Positions 9,544-18,617 of a DNA stretch of 64,000 bases are shown one piece after another; positions within the stretch are counted from its first letter, which is position 1; each line of letters opens with the position of its first letter. The stretch comes from Psychromonas sp030397575 (GTDB taxonomy: Bacteria > Pseudomonadota > Gammaproteobacteria > Enterobacterales > Psychromonadaceae). Location of the stretch: assembly GCF_046250175.1 (NCBI RefSeq), contig NZ_CP176468.1, one strand, 5' to 3'. The translations under genes were made by a program, and so were the position numbers. The notes under the pieces were generated by a model. It saw only the letters and a program-made list of their open reading frames with translations. It searched no databases and was not told the origin of the DNA.

Positions 9544-10890
9544 TTATTGCATATCGTATTTTTTCATTAGGTCATACAAGGTTGGTCTTGTGATGCCTAA
9601 TGATTTAGCGGCTGCGCTGATATTATGATCAGAGGCAATTAATGCTTGTTTTAATGCATTCACTTCTGCATTTCGTCGAATCTCTTTGAGGTTTAGCGGC
9701 GCAACTTCTTCATTCGCTAACCCTAAATCTAACGCACTGATATATTTAAGATCGCACATGATTGCTGCACGCTTAATTTTATTTTCCATTTCGCGTACAT
9801 TGCCCGGCCAAGTGTGATTTTCAATACCATTAACGGCATCCTCTGAAAACCCGATAATTTGTAGTTTTTGTTTTTTTACATATTTATTTAATAGGTACTT
9901 CGCTAATAATAACTTATCTGAGCCACGCTCTCTTAAAGGGGGGATATCGATTTGTATTTCAGCAATACGGTAATAAAGATCTTCTCTAAACTCACCGGTC
10001 TCCACTAATTTATCGAGGTCTTTATGTGTTGCACAAATAATACGCGTATCGATATCTATCTGTTTCCTTCCACCAACACGCTCAATCACTCGCTCTTGTA
10101 AAAAACGCAATAACTTAGCTTGTAAATGAAGTGGCATATCACCGATTTCATCTAAAAATAGTGTACCTTTATGCGCTAATTCTATTTTACCGACAGTACT
10201 TTTTACTGCGCCAGTAAATGCCCCTTTTTCATAACCAAATAATTCACTTTCGATAAGGTTTTCAGGAATGGCTGCACAGTTAATCGCGACCATTTTATTA
10301 TCTTTGCGTAAACTTAATTGATGCAATGAATTCGCAATCACCTCTTTACCAGTACCACTTTCACCGATTAATAAGCAAGAGGCATCTGTTGGTGCTATTT
10401 TTTCCACCATATTGCAGATTTTTAACATCTTAGTATCACTAGCAATCAAACCATTCAACATCGACTCCTGTTGATTGTTTAATTGCCTATTTTTCTCTTC
10501 AAGATGATAGATATGAAATGCACGTTGAACGATTAAGTCCAAGGTATCAGGGTCGACAGGCTTAGCATAAAAGTCATATGATCCTAATTTAACCGCTTGC
10601 ATTGCATGTTCGTTACCTTCATTCCCTGTCATGACAATAATTTTCATGTGTGGACTTAAATGTAATGCTTGTTGCAGTAGCTCAAAGCCTTCCGTTACCC
10701 CATCTTCATCTGGCGGTAACCCTAGATCTTGAATCATTACTTTTGGCTCATGCAATCGTATCGCAGAAATTGCTTCTTTCTGGTTAGCTGCGGTAATGAC
10801 ATTGTAGTCCGCAAAGTGCCACTTCAGTTGAGTTTGCAACCCCAAATCATCTTCAACAATTAATAATGCATCTGCTTTATTATTTTTCAA
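9544..10890 (-). CDS. prsR: Sigma-54-dependent response regulator PrsR
   Basis: A 448-residue NtrC-type regulator. The N-terminal receiver domain has the acidic pair at EDD (14-15) and phospho-acceptor Asp55 in VMIQDLGLPP. The AAA+ domain has Walker A GESGTGKE (about 170-177), the sigma-54 contact loop GAFTGA (about 217), and Walker B LFLDEIGD. A Fis-type helix-turn-helix ends the protein (SAAAKSLGITRPTLYDLMKKY). In exosortase systems PrsR pairs with kinase PrsK to drive sigma-54 promoters of EPS and PEP-CTERM genes. It lies 10 bp after the outer-membrane barrel gene. Its partner prsK is at 15387-17426 on the same strand. Confidence 0.9.
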   Translation of the reverse strand: MKNNKADALLIVEDDLGLQTQLKWHFADYNVITAANQKEAISAIRLHEPKVMIQDLGLPPDEDGVTEGFELLQQALHLSPHMKIIVMTGNEGNEHAMQAVKLGSYDFYAKPVDPDTLDLIVQRAFHIYHLEEKNRQLNNQQESMLNGLIASDTKMLKICNMVEKIAPTDASCLLIGESGTGKEVIANSLHQLSLRKDNKMVAINCAAIPENLIESELFGYEKGAFTGAVKSTVGKIELAHKGTLFLDEIGDMPLHLQAKLLRFLQERVIERVGGRKQIDIDTRIICATHKDLDKLVETGEFREDLYYRIAEIQIDIPPLRERGSDKLLLAKYLLNKYVKKQKLQIIGFSEDAVNGIENHTWPGNVREMENKIKRAAIMCDLKYISALDLGLANEEVAPLNLKEIRRNAEVNALKQALIASDHNISAAAKSLGITRPTLYDLMKKYDMQ

Positions 10891-10900
10891 TCTTCAATCC

Positions 10901-12190
10901 TTAATATTTAAACTCGACACTCGCGGTATATTGCATCTCATCATAGCTATTGGATTCGTTCTCTACAGACTGTTTATAATAATTAGCTTGTAAAGAAAAA
11001 CTTAAATGAGGGCGGAAGGCATAGCTACTGCCAAGAGTCGCGTTAGCCGCTTGTTTATCGAAATTAGTATTCACTGTTGATTCACTATAACCAACTGATA
11101 AAAACGTATTCATTTTTTTAGTCGTTTGTAAGCTAAAATAAGTAGAAGCTCCCCAACGCGGTTCGACATCATCGCTGACAATTTCAGTTTCTTGCTGATA
11201 GTACAAAGTATTACTATTACTTAGGCGGTTTGTAATAAAGAACTGATGTTGTAAGTCAACTCTATCTACCCATTGAATTTCTGCATCATCACTAGCACTT
11301 TCATCACTGTTATCTAATACATCATTACCGGAGCCCAATGATGAATCGCTTAATTCTCTTTGTGCAGTTAACGAAAGGCTTTGTCGACTAAATTGGTAAC
11401 TATAAGATAACTTGAAAATAGCCCCTCCTTCGTCCCCTTGATCAGAAGTTAGGTGGCTATAACCTAATTGCACCAGATATAAGCCTTCACGCAGTTTACC
11501 GTCAATAGAAGCATTAACATTAGTTTGTGTGTAATCAAAATTCGAAGAAAGATACTCTACTTTATTAACATCCGTTGCAACTTCTAAACGAGCTTTTGCT
11601 GATAACTCATTATACCAAGTTACTCCAACACCATGGCGATTAGTGTCTTGATCATCATCGTCAGTGTAGCGAGTTGCAGTAAAATCATAATCAAGCTCTA
11701 TACCCGCTCTTGATGAGTAAGGAATAACCCAAACAGGATTAATGGTGAAGACGTCTCTGTCTCCTGTGTTTTCAGGAACATCAAGTCCGGCTTCATCCAA
11801 TAAATAAGAGCGCCTAAAGTGCGTTAAATTGAGTGTTAGGTTTTTACTAAAAAGCTGCTGGCTGATACTTAAGCTACCTGAGACATCACCTTCATTGTCT
11901 AAGCTATCTTCACTATAGGTTGTGTAATAAGCAGAATAATCTAATGCAGTGCGATTAGTTGCTGTTTGGTTAAAATAACCTACCCCTAGATCTGCTTGTT
12001 GTTCATAGCCAGATTGCTTATTACTGTTGGATTGAGTGATATTATCACTTTGTGTGTGTGATAACCCAAATGACACATAACTCTCACTAACAGAGCTAGG
12101 TAAATCATTTGCTAACGCGATGCTTGGTAATAAACCCAAACATCCCATTTCGAACAACCTCAGATAGCATTTTTTTAGTTTCATATTCAC
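10901..12190 (-). CDS. Outer-membrane beta-barrel protein of the EPS/PEP-CTERM locus
   Basis: A 429-residue protein with a Sec signal peptide (a hydrophobic run ending in SIALA-ND at about residue 27). The rest is alternating polar/hydrophobic strands rich in Tyr, Ser and Thr, and it ends in an aromatic residue (SVEFKY), typical of transmembrane beta-barrels. Position and pattern fit the PEP-CTERM-associated outer-membrane protein family (TIGR03016-like) or EpsL-like proteins that help polysaccharide exit. It sits between the BY-kinase-like gene and prsR, after a 160-bp gap that could hold a promoter. The Asp-rich loops fit a marine host. The precise family is inferred, not proven. Confidence 0.75.
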   Translation of the reverse strand: MNMKLKKCYLRLFEMGCLGLLPSIALANDLPSSVSESYVSFGLSHTQSDNITQSNSNKQSGYEQQADLGVGYFNQTATNRTALDYSAYYTTYSEDSLDNEGDVSGSLSISQQLFSKNLTLNLTHFRRSYLLDEAGLDVPENTGDRDVFTINPVWVIPYSSRAGIELDYDFTATRYTDDDDQDTNRHGVGVTWYNELSAKARLEVATDVNKVEYLSSNFDYTQTNVNASIDGKLREGLYLVQLGYSHLTSDQGDEGGAIFKLSYSYQFSRQSLSLTAQRELSDSSLGSGNDVLDNSDESASDDAEIQWVDRVDLQHQFFITNRLSNSNTLYYQQETEIVSDDVEPRWGASTYFSLQTTKKMNTFLSVGYSESTVNTNFDKQAANATLGSSYAFRPHLSFSLQANYYKQSVENESNSYDEMQYTASVEFKY

Positions 12191-12350
12191 ACACTGCCTA
12201 TATTAAACCTTGTAATGACTCATTTTCGTTATGCAGATTAATAAACACGTAGCGCTTAATAATTTAATATTCAGGATTACGTATTACTGCTACCCATGTC
12301 ATGCTTTACACTATTATCTTTAAGCTTTTCATAAACATTTCAAATAAGTA

Positions 12351-13109
12351 TTACTGATTATTAAGAACGACCCCTGCTAATTTATCTTTTCCTAGTGCAT
12401 CAATGCCCGCCTCGACTTGCGATGAATTAGATTGTCCATATCCAACAACCAATAATGCGGTATCACAAATAGACGCTAATATCTGTGTTTCTGCATATAA
12501 ACCAATAGGCGGCGTATCAATAATAATGAACCGATCTGGATAACGGTTTTTAACTGAGTTAATAAAGTTTTGCATTTTATTAGATGAAAAAAGCTCTGCC
12601 GCATGAATCGTATTATTACCTACAGGGATAACGCGAACTCTAGGAATGCCTGACGGATAAATAATGTCCGTAATCGCATCAGTATCCCTTGCTAAAAAGT
12701 TAGTTAAACCTAAAGTCGGCTTCTCCTTGAGGTAAGAAGCAATACGTGGTTTATAGATATTACAATCGATCACTAATGCGGTTTTACCTTGGTCTAAGGC
12801 AATACTGGTTGCTAAGTTCATGCTGACATGACTTGTCCCTGATTGTTGAGATATGCCCGTCACCATACAAATAAAATTATTATGCTGCATTTTATTAAAT
12901 AGATTGGTACGTAACTCTCGGTATGCATTCAAAGTTTTGTAATCGTCTAAACCAGGGTAAATAATTTTTAATTGATCAAGTTCTTTTGCAGATAATAAAG
13001 GTGCTTCTGCCATCTCTGCTATCTGGTTGGTATTAACCGAATCAGGCATCAAAGCATCATTATTTTGCAATGCAGTTGTATTCGTCGAAGAAGTTTCAGA
13101 TACAGACAT
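12351..13109 (-). CDS. BY-kinase-like P-loop ATPase of the EPS locus, degenerate Walker A
   Basis: A 252-residue protein of the CpsD/Wzc-kinase ParA-like fold. It has a partial RELRTNL helix before the P-loop, a Walker A' (ALVIDCNIYKPR, 111-122) and a Walker B (FIIIDTPP near 195). The P-loop reads SQQSGTSHVSMNLA at 87-100, so the Lys of the usual GxGKS/T is replaced by Thr (residue 92). No C-terminal tyrosine cluster is present; the protein ends GVVLNNQ. It follows the PCP chain-length gene by 1 bp and is probably its cytoplasmic partner controlling polymer length. Whether it still binds ATP or phosphorylates is uncertain. Signal-less and soluble. Confidence 0.85.
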   Translation of the reverse strand: MSVSETSSTNTTALQNNDALMPDSVNTNQIAEMAEAPLLSAKELDQLKIIYPGLDDYKTLNAYRELRTNLFNKMQHNNFICMVTGISQQSGTSHVSMNLATSIALDQGKTALVIDCNIYKPRIASYLKEKPTLGLTNFLARDTDAITDIIYPSGIPRVRVIPVGNNTIHAAELFSSNKMQNFINSVKNRYPDRFIIIDTPPIGLYAETQILASICDTALLVVGYGQSNSSQVEAGIDALGKDKLAGVVLNNQ

Positions 13110-13110
13110 A

Positions 13111-14655
13111 TTAAAACGCTCCTAATCTAATAATGTTGTCTAACGAGGCGCCATATTTAAAGGCAAGCGCAATGGCAACATAACCAGACATACAGACAAT
13201 ATAATAAAGTAATAAAAAGGTATTATGTAAACGGCGTGTTTTACTTTCAGAACGGCAAGTCGCATGCGGAATGCTCGCCAATAACATAGTGCCTTCGATA
13301 TTTTTAATTTCTGATGAGAACCTGATTTTTGAATCAACTAGAATTTTAGCGACAAAAACACCAATAATAACTAACAATGCAACCAGTGGTCCGGCAATGA
13401 AAAAGTGAATAAAACGAGCACCAATAGGTTTATTTGGGTACGCTGCAGCTTCTTGTAGTTTGTAGTTCACTCCCTGACCTTGGATATCAAGCACCATTGA
13501 AATTCGTGCTTTTTCTTTTTTAGTTAACATCTCTTCATATTGTTCCTGGAAAACACTGTAATCACGTGTTAACTCTGACAATTCAGCTTTATTATTAGCG
13601 ATACGTTTACGACGTTCGTAAGATTCATCTAATAGCCGATTAAAGGCTTTTAATCGATTTACTAGCGTACGATTCTCAACTTGAGCAGCAGATAGTAAGC
13701 TTCTTAACTCTTCATATAAGGGATTAAAATCTCCACTCACAGTACTCTCTGCACTCTCTTTAGTGCCAATTTCAGAAATTACTTTTTCCAAATCATTAAT
13801 TTGATAATTGATATCAATAATCGCAGGATAACTATCTTCATAGTTAACCTGTAAGGCCGCTTTTTGCTTTTTTAATTCTCTTAACTGACTATTGTAAACA
13901 GCACTTTCATAATTATTATCGGCATATTTACTTTCTCTTGAGAGCTGTCGTCTTAGGCTACCTACACGTGTATTACTCTCTTGAATTTGAATATTCATCT
14001 CTTCAATAGAGGCACGTAAACTAGCAATACGGCTATTTACTTCATCTTCAGTGCCATCAAAATTATTCGATTGAAAACTTTTAAGCTTTTCTTCGGCATT
14101 TAATAGCAATGATTTATAAGAAGCAGCTTGTTGATCAATAAAGTTGAATGCACTTCGACTCTCTTCACGCTTTGTATCTGCGCTATCTTCAATAAACACA
14201 GAAACGACTTTATTTAATATTTCAAAAGTCTTATCTGCACTATCGTCTTTATAAGACACTTGAATATAGTTACCTGAACGTCCTTCGATAGTCAGATTTT
14301 TACGTACTTGGCTAATTTTAATATCTTTCGATAACGGTGTTGGAAAAGCATCTTCACCATACACACTATCAACTACCTGAGACAAAATACGAGGAGAGTA
14401 AATAATATCTCGTACTTGATTACTTCGATTCTGCTTAAGCTCAGTGACCGATGCTTTAGACCCCAATAAGGGCTTAATAATATTTTGGTTATCGGCAAAA
14501 ATAGTAATAGAGCTAGAGTAGCTTGGTGGTCGCAGTATGCCGACAAACATAATCGTAAAACTAATCAAGGTGACCACAAAAGCCACCTTAAATTTCCGCT
14601 GACACATTTCACGCCAAACAACTGCGGCGTACTTAAAGATCTCAGTAATATCCAT
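13111..14655 (-). CDS. Polysaccharide chain-length determinant (Wzz/GumC-type PCP)
   Basis: A 514-residue polysaccharide co-polymerase. A transmembrane helix at about residues 24-42 (VAFVVTLISFTIMFVGI) precedes a large periplasmic region with long coiled coils (about 170-400, rich in Glu/Arg/Leu/Gln). A hydrophobic helix near 420 (FIAGPLVALLVIIGVFVAKIL) follows, then a further C-terminal hydrophobic stretch (LLLYYIVCMSGYVAIALAF). The YPNKPIG motif before the second membrane helix is the family's proline-rich signature. It sets polymer length and links polymerase to export. It is 1 bp from the kinase-like gene and 2 bp from the export gene. The family near PEP-CTERM loci (TIGR03007) has this size. 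Confidence 0.9.
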   Translation of the reverse strand: MDITEIFKYAAVVWREMCQRKFKVAFVVTLISFTIMFVGILRPPSYSSSITIFADNQNIIKPLLGSKASVTELKQNRSNQVRDIIYSPRILSQVVDSVYGEDAFPTPLSKDIKISQVRKNLTIEGRSGNYIQVSYKDDSADKTFEILNKVVSVFIEDSADTKREESRSAFNFIDQQAASYKSLLLNAEEKLKSFQSNNFDGTEDEVNSRIASLRASIEEMNIQIQESNTRVGSLRRQLSRESKYADNNYESAVYNSQLRELKKQKAALQVNYEDSYPAIIDINYQINDLEKVISEIGTKESAESTVSGDFNPLYEELRSLLSAAQVENRTLVNRLKAFNRLLDESYERRKRIANNKAELSELTRDYSVFQEQYEEMLTKKEKARISMVLDIQGQGVNYKLQEAAAYPNKPIGARFIHFFIAGPLVALLVIIGVFVAKILVDSKIRFSSEIKNIEGTMLLASIPHATCRSESKTRRLHNTFLLLYYIVCMSGYVAIALAFKYGASLDNIIRLGAF

Positions 14656-14657
14656 TG

Positions 14658-15272
14658 TTAAAACACACTCTCAGGTATAATTAAAATATCAGATGGACGT
14701 AACGTGTAATTGGTCTCTAATATTCCACGATATAAGATATCCTCAACATTGACATGGTAAGGCTTAATACCCTCGGGAGTTTTTCTGTATAAAATCGATT
14801 CATCTGCATTAGCAAATTCAGTTAATCCACCCGCCTCTAACACTAGATCTAATACGTTAAGATCGGTGTAATAAGGAATAGATAATGGCGCATTCACAGC
14901 ACCAGTAATGCGCACTCGACTTGAGTAAGACGCACTGTTTGCAGCTTGTACAACCACAGTAACATTAGGCGCTCGGATATATTTACTTAGCTTATCAGCG
15001 AGTTCTGTCGCCAATGCTTCAGGTGTTAACCCCTGTGCTTGTGCATCACCGACTAACGGCATTGAAATTTTACCATCAGGACGTACTGGTACACTGATTG
15101 ATAACTCTGTATTTTTCCATACACTTACTAGTAACTGATCATTGTTCCCTATTTTATATTCAGAAAACTTCACTCGATCAGCATAAGGTGCTTCACTCAA
15201 CACTTCTGTCTTTGCACATCCAGAAATAATCACGGCACAACACAGTGCTATAAGGTAATTTTTCATATCCAT
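14658..15272 (-). CDS. Polysaccharide export lipoprotein (Wza/EpsE-like)
   Basis: A 204-residue lipoprotein. The signal peptide ends in lipobox IISGC (Cys19). The polysaccharide export domain follows (YKIGNNDQLLVSVWKN...PVRPDGKISMPLVGDAQAQGLT), then an SLBB-like part (VRITGAVNAPLSIPY...TDLNVLDLVLEAGGLTEFA) and the closing RPSDILIIPESVF. Short size without the C-terminal outer-membrane helix of Wza fits the PEP-CTERM-associated export proteins (about 200 residues). It would form the periplasmic and outer-membrane ring of the export channel together with the barrel at 10901. It heads the minus-strand export, PCP and kinase unit, with a 114-bp gap to prsK. Confidence 0.92.
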   Translation of the reverse strand: MDMKNYLIALCCAVIISGCAKTEVLSEAPYADRVKFSEYKIGNNDQLLVSVWKNTELSISVPVRPDGKISMPLVGDAQAQGLTPEALATELADKLSKYIRAPNVTVVVQAANSASYSSRVRITGAVNAPLSIPYYTDLNVLDLVLEAGGLTEFANADESILYRKTPEGIKPYHVNVEDILYRGILETNYTLRPSDILIIPESVF

Positions 15273-15386
15273 CTCTCTTTTAAAATTTAACTAATAAACA
15301 TTATATTAAGAGTAAAACATTAATCTAATGGCTACTCCCTCGCACTTTAACATTCCATCTATGATAACTGTTTTGAAAATTGTTAA

Positions 15387-17426
15387 TTAACTTAGCATGG
15401 GTAAATATATTGAAAATTTACTCCCTATCTGAGGCGTGCTTTCAACAATTAATTCACCATTTAAGCCATGGATAATTTCACGAATTTGAAAGGCGCCAAT
15501 GCCCATCCCTTCATTTTCTTTGGTGCTGTTAAATGGCTGAAACAGCTCATTTTTAATAAACGCTTGGTCCATTCCAATACCAGTATCAGTAATATCTATC
15601 CAAATTTGATCATCATGACTACGTAGATGTAAAGTCAGCGTTCCATCATCAGCCGTGGCATCTTGAGCATTTTTGATTAAATGATTAATAGCCATTAATA
15701 ACTTATCATTATCCCCATTAATAAAAGCACTATCGCAATCAGAAGTAAAAACAGGACTTGGCAATCCGTTCATATTCATCTTTACAGCTTGTTTAAGCAA
15801 TTCATGTAAATTAATAGTTTTTGACTCAACTTCTCCCTTTATTTTTTTAAGGAGCTGATCCATTTTATTCACCGAATTTGCAATAGTTGCAATAACATCA
15901 TCAATAAACTCTGGATGATGTTTATATTTTTCCGCATTTTTTACAACTAACCCCTGTTGAGCAATTAAATTTTTAATATCATGAATAGCAAAAGCAGATA
16001 TTTTATTAAACATGTCAAATTGCTGATTTTGGATTAGCTTCTCAGATGCTTGCTCTTGACTAATATAACTGGCAATTTGGCGGCCGGTTAACTTAAGCAA
16101 ATCAAGATCTTCCCACGTTAATTTTTCTTTTTCATTCAAATTACTTTTACACAATACAGCAAAACCGATTAAACCGGATGCACTATTAAGAGGTAGTATT
16201 ATCCATATCCCTTCAATATTAGGCACCCACTCAGGTAAATAAGAGTTATATTGAGCATCGTATTTATTGGCGTATTCGCTTGCTTGAAAAATCCACTCCT
16301 CTTCTTCTAGCTTTTGTATCAAATCACTATGGTGTGACTCAATAGGAAAACTTCCTGAGAAGTTCAGGTTTTGTGTGGCGACAGAGGTATAAAATTGCTG
16401 CCCTTTCACCCAAATACCACCAGCATTACAATGAAATATGGTTTTTAATGCATTAAGCGAAATATCATAACAGTTTTGATTTTTGTGCTGTTTGGATAGT
16501 AATGAATCAAGTTGAATCCACTGTTTTTTATAATCATATTTATGTGCAAAGAAATGTTTACTTGTCCACACAACAAAGCTATCTCTTATTTTTTCAGACA
16601 AGGATAAGGCAATCAGCAAGAACACTGCGAGTACATATAAAATTACTTTTGATGCACTTAACCAACTAATTTCAAAATAATCAAAGGCAGAGGCAAGTAA
16701 AGCAATCGCAATTAAAAAGCCACCGACCACAGTTAAGCTTGTATTGAAAATAATCACGCTATTAGAAAGCTTGAAACGGCTGCGCTCTTTTAATTGATTC
16801 GCATAAAATATAATACTTAACGCTAAGATTAATGAAGTAACCGAGCTAATAACCGTTCTGGTTTCCCATAAAGAAGCATGTAAATCACTGCTTAACAACA
16901 ATAACGAAAAAACAATAATGTCATAAGAAAAAAGAATAAAAGCAACAAGAGCAACTAACTTGGTCATGCGACTAGAATGATCATCTCGAATCAACTGTTC
17001 ACAAATAACCACTCCAAATAACCCTAATAGGATTTTAAGGTACAGCGCTAATACAGGAGAAGGGAATAGCGCTTCGTTATCTATATTATATAAAAACAGG
17101 ACTAATATAATCGTCAAAGCTGTGTACAAACTATACGCCCAACTATTAGGCAACTTTGATTGCCTGCTGAGCATTAATAGATAAAGTAAAACGATGATCC
17201 AAGACAAATATCGGAGTGATTCTAATAATAGAAAACTCCATGAAAAGGACGCTGCAGAGATAGACTCAGGTACTGAACTATGCCAAATAACAGAAATAAC
17301 AGCGCAAGCAAATAGACTAATTCTAATACGTAGAATAGGTACTTTAAAAAGAATAATGATCGCTAATGCTATTTCCACACAGCTTTTTAACCAGTTCCCT
17401 TCTAGTAAACTGAGACTAAATTCCAT
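15387..17426 (-). CDS. prsK: Sensor histidine kinase PrsK
   Basis: A 679-residue membrane kinase. About nine hydrophobic helices occupy residues 1-275. A GAF-like domain covers about 310-455. The kinase core has the H-box FAIHDIKNLIAQ with His482, an N-box LLMAINHLIKNAQDA, G1 DITDTGIGM and G2 EGMGIGAFQIREII. The HDIKN H-box with a GAF domain and a polytopic N-terminus is the pattern of PrsK, the partner of PrsR in exosortase/PEP-CTERM EPS systems. It lies upstream of the export genes on the same strand, separated from prsR by four genes. A weak purine-rich ribosome binding site precedes the ATG. The signal sensed is unknown. Confidence 0.9.
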   Translation of the reverse strand: MEFSLSLLEGNWLKSCVEIALAIIILFKVPILRIRISLFACAVISVIWHSSVPESISAASFSWSFLLLESLRYLSWIIVLLYLLMLSRQSKLPNSWAYSLYTALTIILVLFLYNIDNEALFPSPVLALYLKILLGLFGVVICEQLIRDDHSSRMTKLVALVAFILFSYDIIVFSLLLLSSDLHASLWETRTVISSVTSLILALSIIFYANQLKERSRFKLSNSVIIFNTSLTVVGGFLIAIALLASAFDYFEISWLSASKVILYVLAVFLLIALSLSEKIRDSFVVWTSKHFFAHKYDYKKQWIQLDSLLSKQHKNQNCYDISLNALKTIFHCNAGGIWVKGQQFYTSVATQNLNFSGSFPIESHHSDLIQKLEEEEWIFQASEYANKYDAQYNSYLPEWVPNIEGIWIILPLNSASGLIGFAVLCKSNLNEKEKLTWEDLDLLKLTGRQIASYISQEQASEKLIQNQQFDMFNKISAFAIHDIKNLIAQQGLVVKNAEKYKHHPEFIDDVIATIANSVNKMDQLLKKIKGEVESKTINLHELLKQAVKMNMNGLPSPVFTSDCDSAFINGDNDKLLMAINHLIKNAQDATADDGTLTLHLRSHDDQIWIDITDTGIGMDQAFIKNELFQPFNSTKENEGMGIGAFQIREIIHGLNGELIVESTPQIGSKFSIYLPMLS

Positions 17427-17839
17427 TTATGACTTCTCTTCTATGCATCCATACTCACAATAAATTCAAACAATTACATCAAAAAAAAGTATGAGGTTAT
17501 TAAACAAAATCAATTATAGCTTCCAAGATAAAAAAAATGCAACGTTTGATAGTACACACTACCGCTATAAAGTTTGAATTATCTAATATGGAGTAGTCAA
17601 AGACGCTTACCAAACTGGTTAGTGATTATTTTAAAGTGATACAAATATACGAATAAAATAGTTTATTTAACGAACAAATAGCTAATCAAAAACTATACTA
17701 TTCAATCAAATAAATACATTAAAGCTAAACTATGCACATTTAAAAGCACATGAATAATATGAAATGCACCTCAATACGCTTGTAATGCACTAGTATACAT
17801 TTCCATTAATAGCCCATTGTTTTAACACTTAGCCAATGA
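17427..17839. other. 413-bp AT-rich spacer upstream of prsK
   Basis: No gene or RNA is recognised here. It must hold the prsK promoter. The hexamer ATGCAC occurs three times, at 17732, 17764 and 17785 (steps of 32 and 21 bp), in the half next to the chemotaxis pseudogene. No sigma-54 promoter matching TGGC-N8-TTGC was seen on either strand. Confidence 0.5.
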
Positions 17840-18445
17840 AAAAGTTTAAGTGCCGTACAATACCCACTTCCTAGCATCCAAAGCCAGCATCATAAAATAT
17901 TTTGTGATGGTACTTTTTATCAAGAGAACCCTACATTTTGGGAAGGCTTACAGCGACATTAATTTAAAACTGGGCAGTTCCTCAGAAAAGGTGAAAATAG
18001 CAATGATTTGTGGCTTCAAGCCACCTATAACCTAAGCGTAGATCAAAGTAATAAAGTAATTAAATTCGCTAGTAACATTACACATAATGCCGAACATGAA
18101 GCTTTAGTTAAAAATGCATCGATGCTCGCAGACCAAACCAACTTATTAGCATTAAATGCAGCTATAGAAGCTGCTAGAGCAGGTGAACAAGGTCGAGGTT
18201 TTGCCGTGGTAGCAGATGAAGTAAGGCAGTTAGCTTCATGTACAACAGAGTCGACCAAAGAGATATCAGATGTAGTCACAAATAACCAAGAAGTAACACA
18301 AAATGTGCAACAAGCTATCAATGCAGTATCTGAACTTGCAGAGAAAGGGAGACAGCAAGTTCACCATATTGAACAGGCAATGAGTGGCATTCAATTGGCT
18401 GCTCATAATGTCTCTGAAAGCGTAGATAGCCTAAACAAAACCTAA
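17840..18445 (+). pseudogene. Decayed PAS-domain methyl-accepting chemotaxis protein
   Basis: One reading frame runs from 17840, after an in-frame stop at 17837, to the stop at 18443-18445 and is interrupted by TAA at 17960. Before that stop it reads IQSQHHKIFCDG and FWEGLQRH; after it FKTGQFLRKG and LWLQATYNLS, then IKFASNIT. These are the second half of an Aer/PAS-type chemoreceptor PAS domain. The receptor signalling tip follows almost at once (NLLALNAAIEAARAGEQGRG and FAVVADEVRQLA). The start codon, the first half of PAS and the linker between PAS and tip, normally of the order of 100 residues, are missing. The 3' part from 18008 remains open (145 codons from a TTG) but is very unlikely to be a functional receptor. 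Confidence 0.85.
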
Positions 18446-18617
18446 TAGACGAACATGACTTAAATTTTTCTGTACCGCTATTATTTCTGGTTATTCATAT
18501 ATCTAGAAATAATATATTTAGCATTAATAAAACTAGAGTTATTCACGCTAAGTGCCATGCAGAGTAAAGCACAACTCTTAGCTTGAACTGACTATTCATA
18601 ATAATATAAAGCCGGTT

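Noticed and set aside
1..17426. The EPS locus as a recent mobile island
   Set aside because: No transposase, integrase or tRNA border was seen, and the base use looks like the rest of the window. Transfer cannot be excluded, but nothing shows it.
17850..18035. A 61-codon plus-strand frame before the chemoreceptor fragment
   Set aside because: It is in a different frame from the receptor sequence. The true frame is FCDGTFYQ..., with a stop at 17960.
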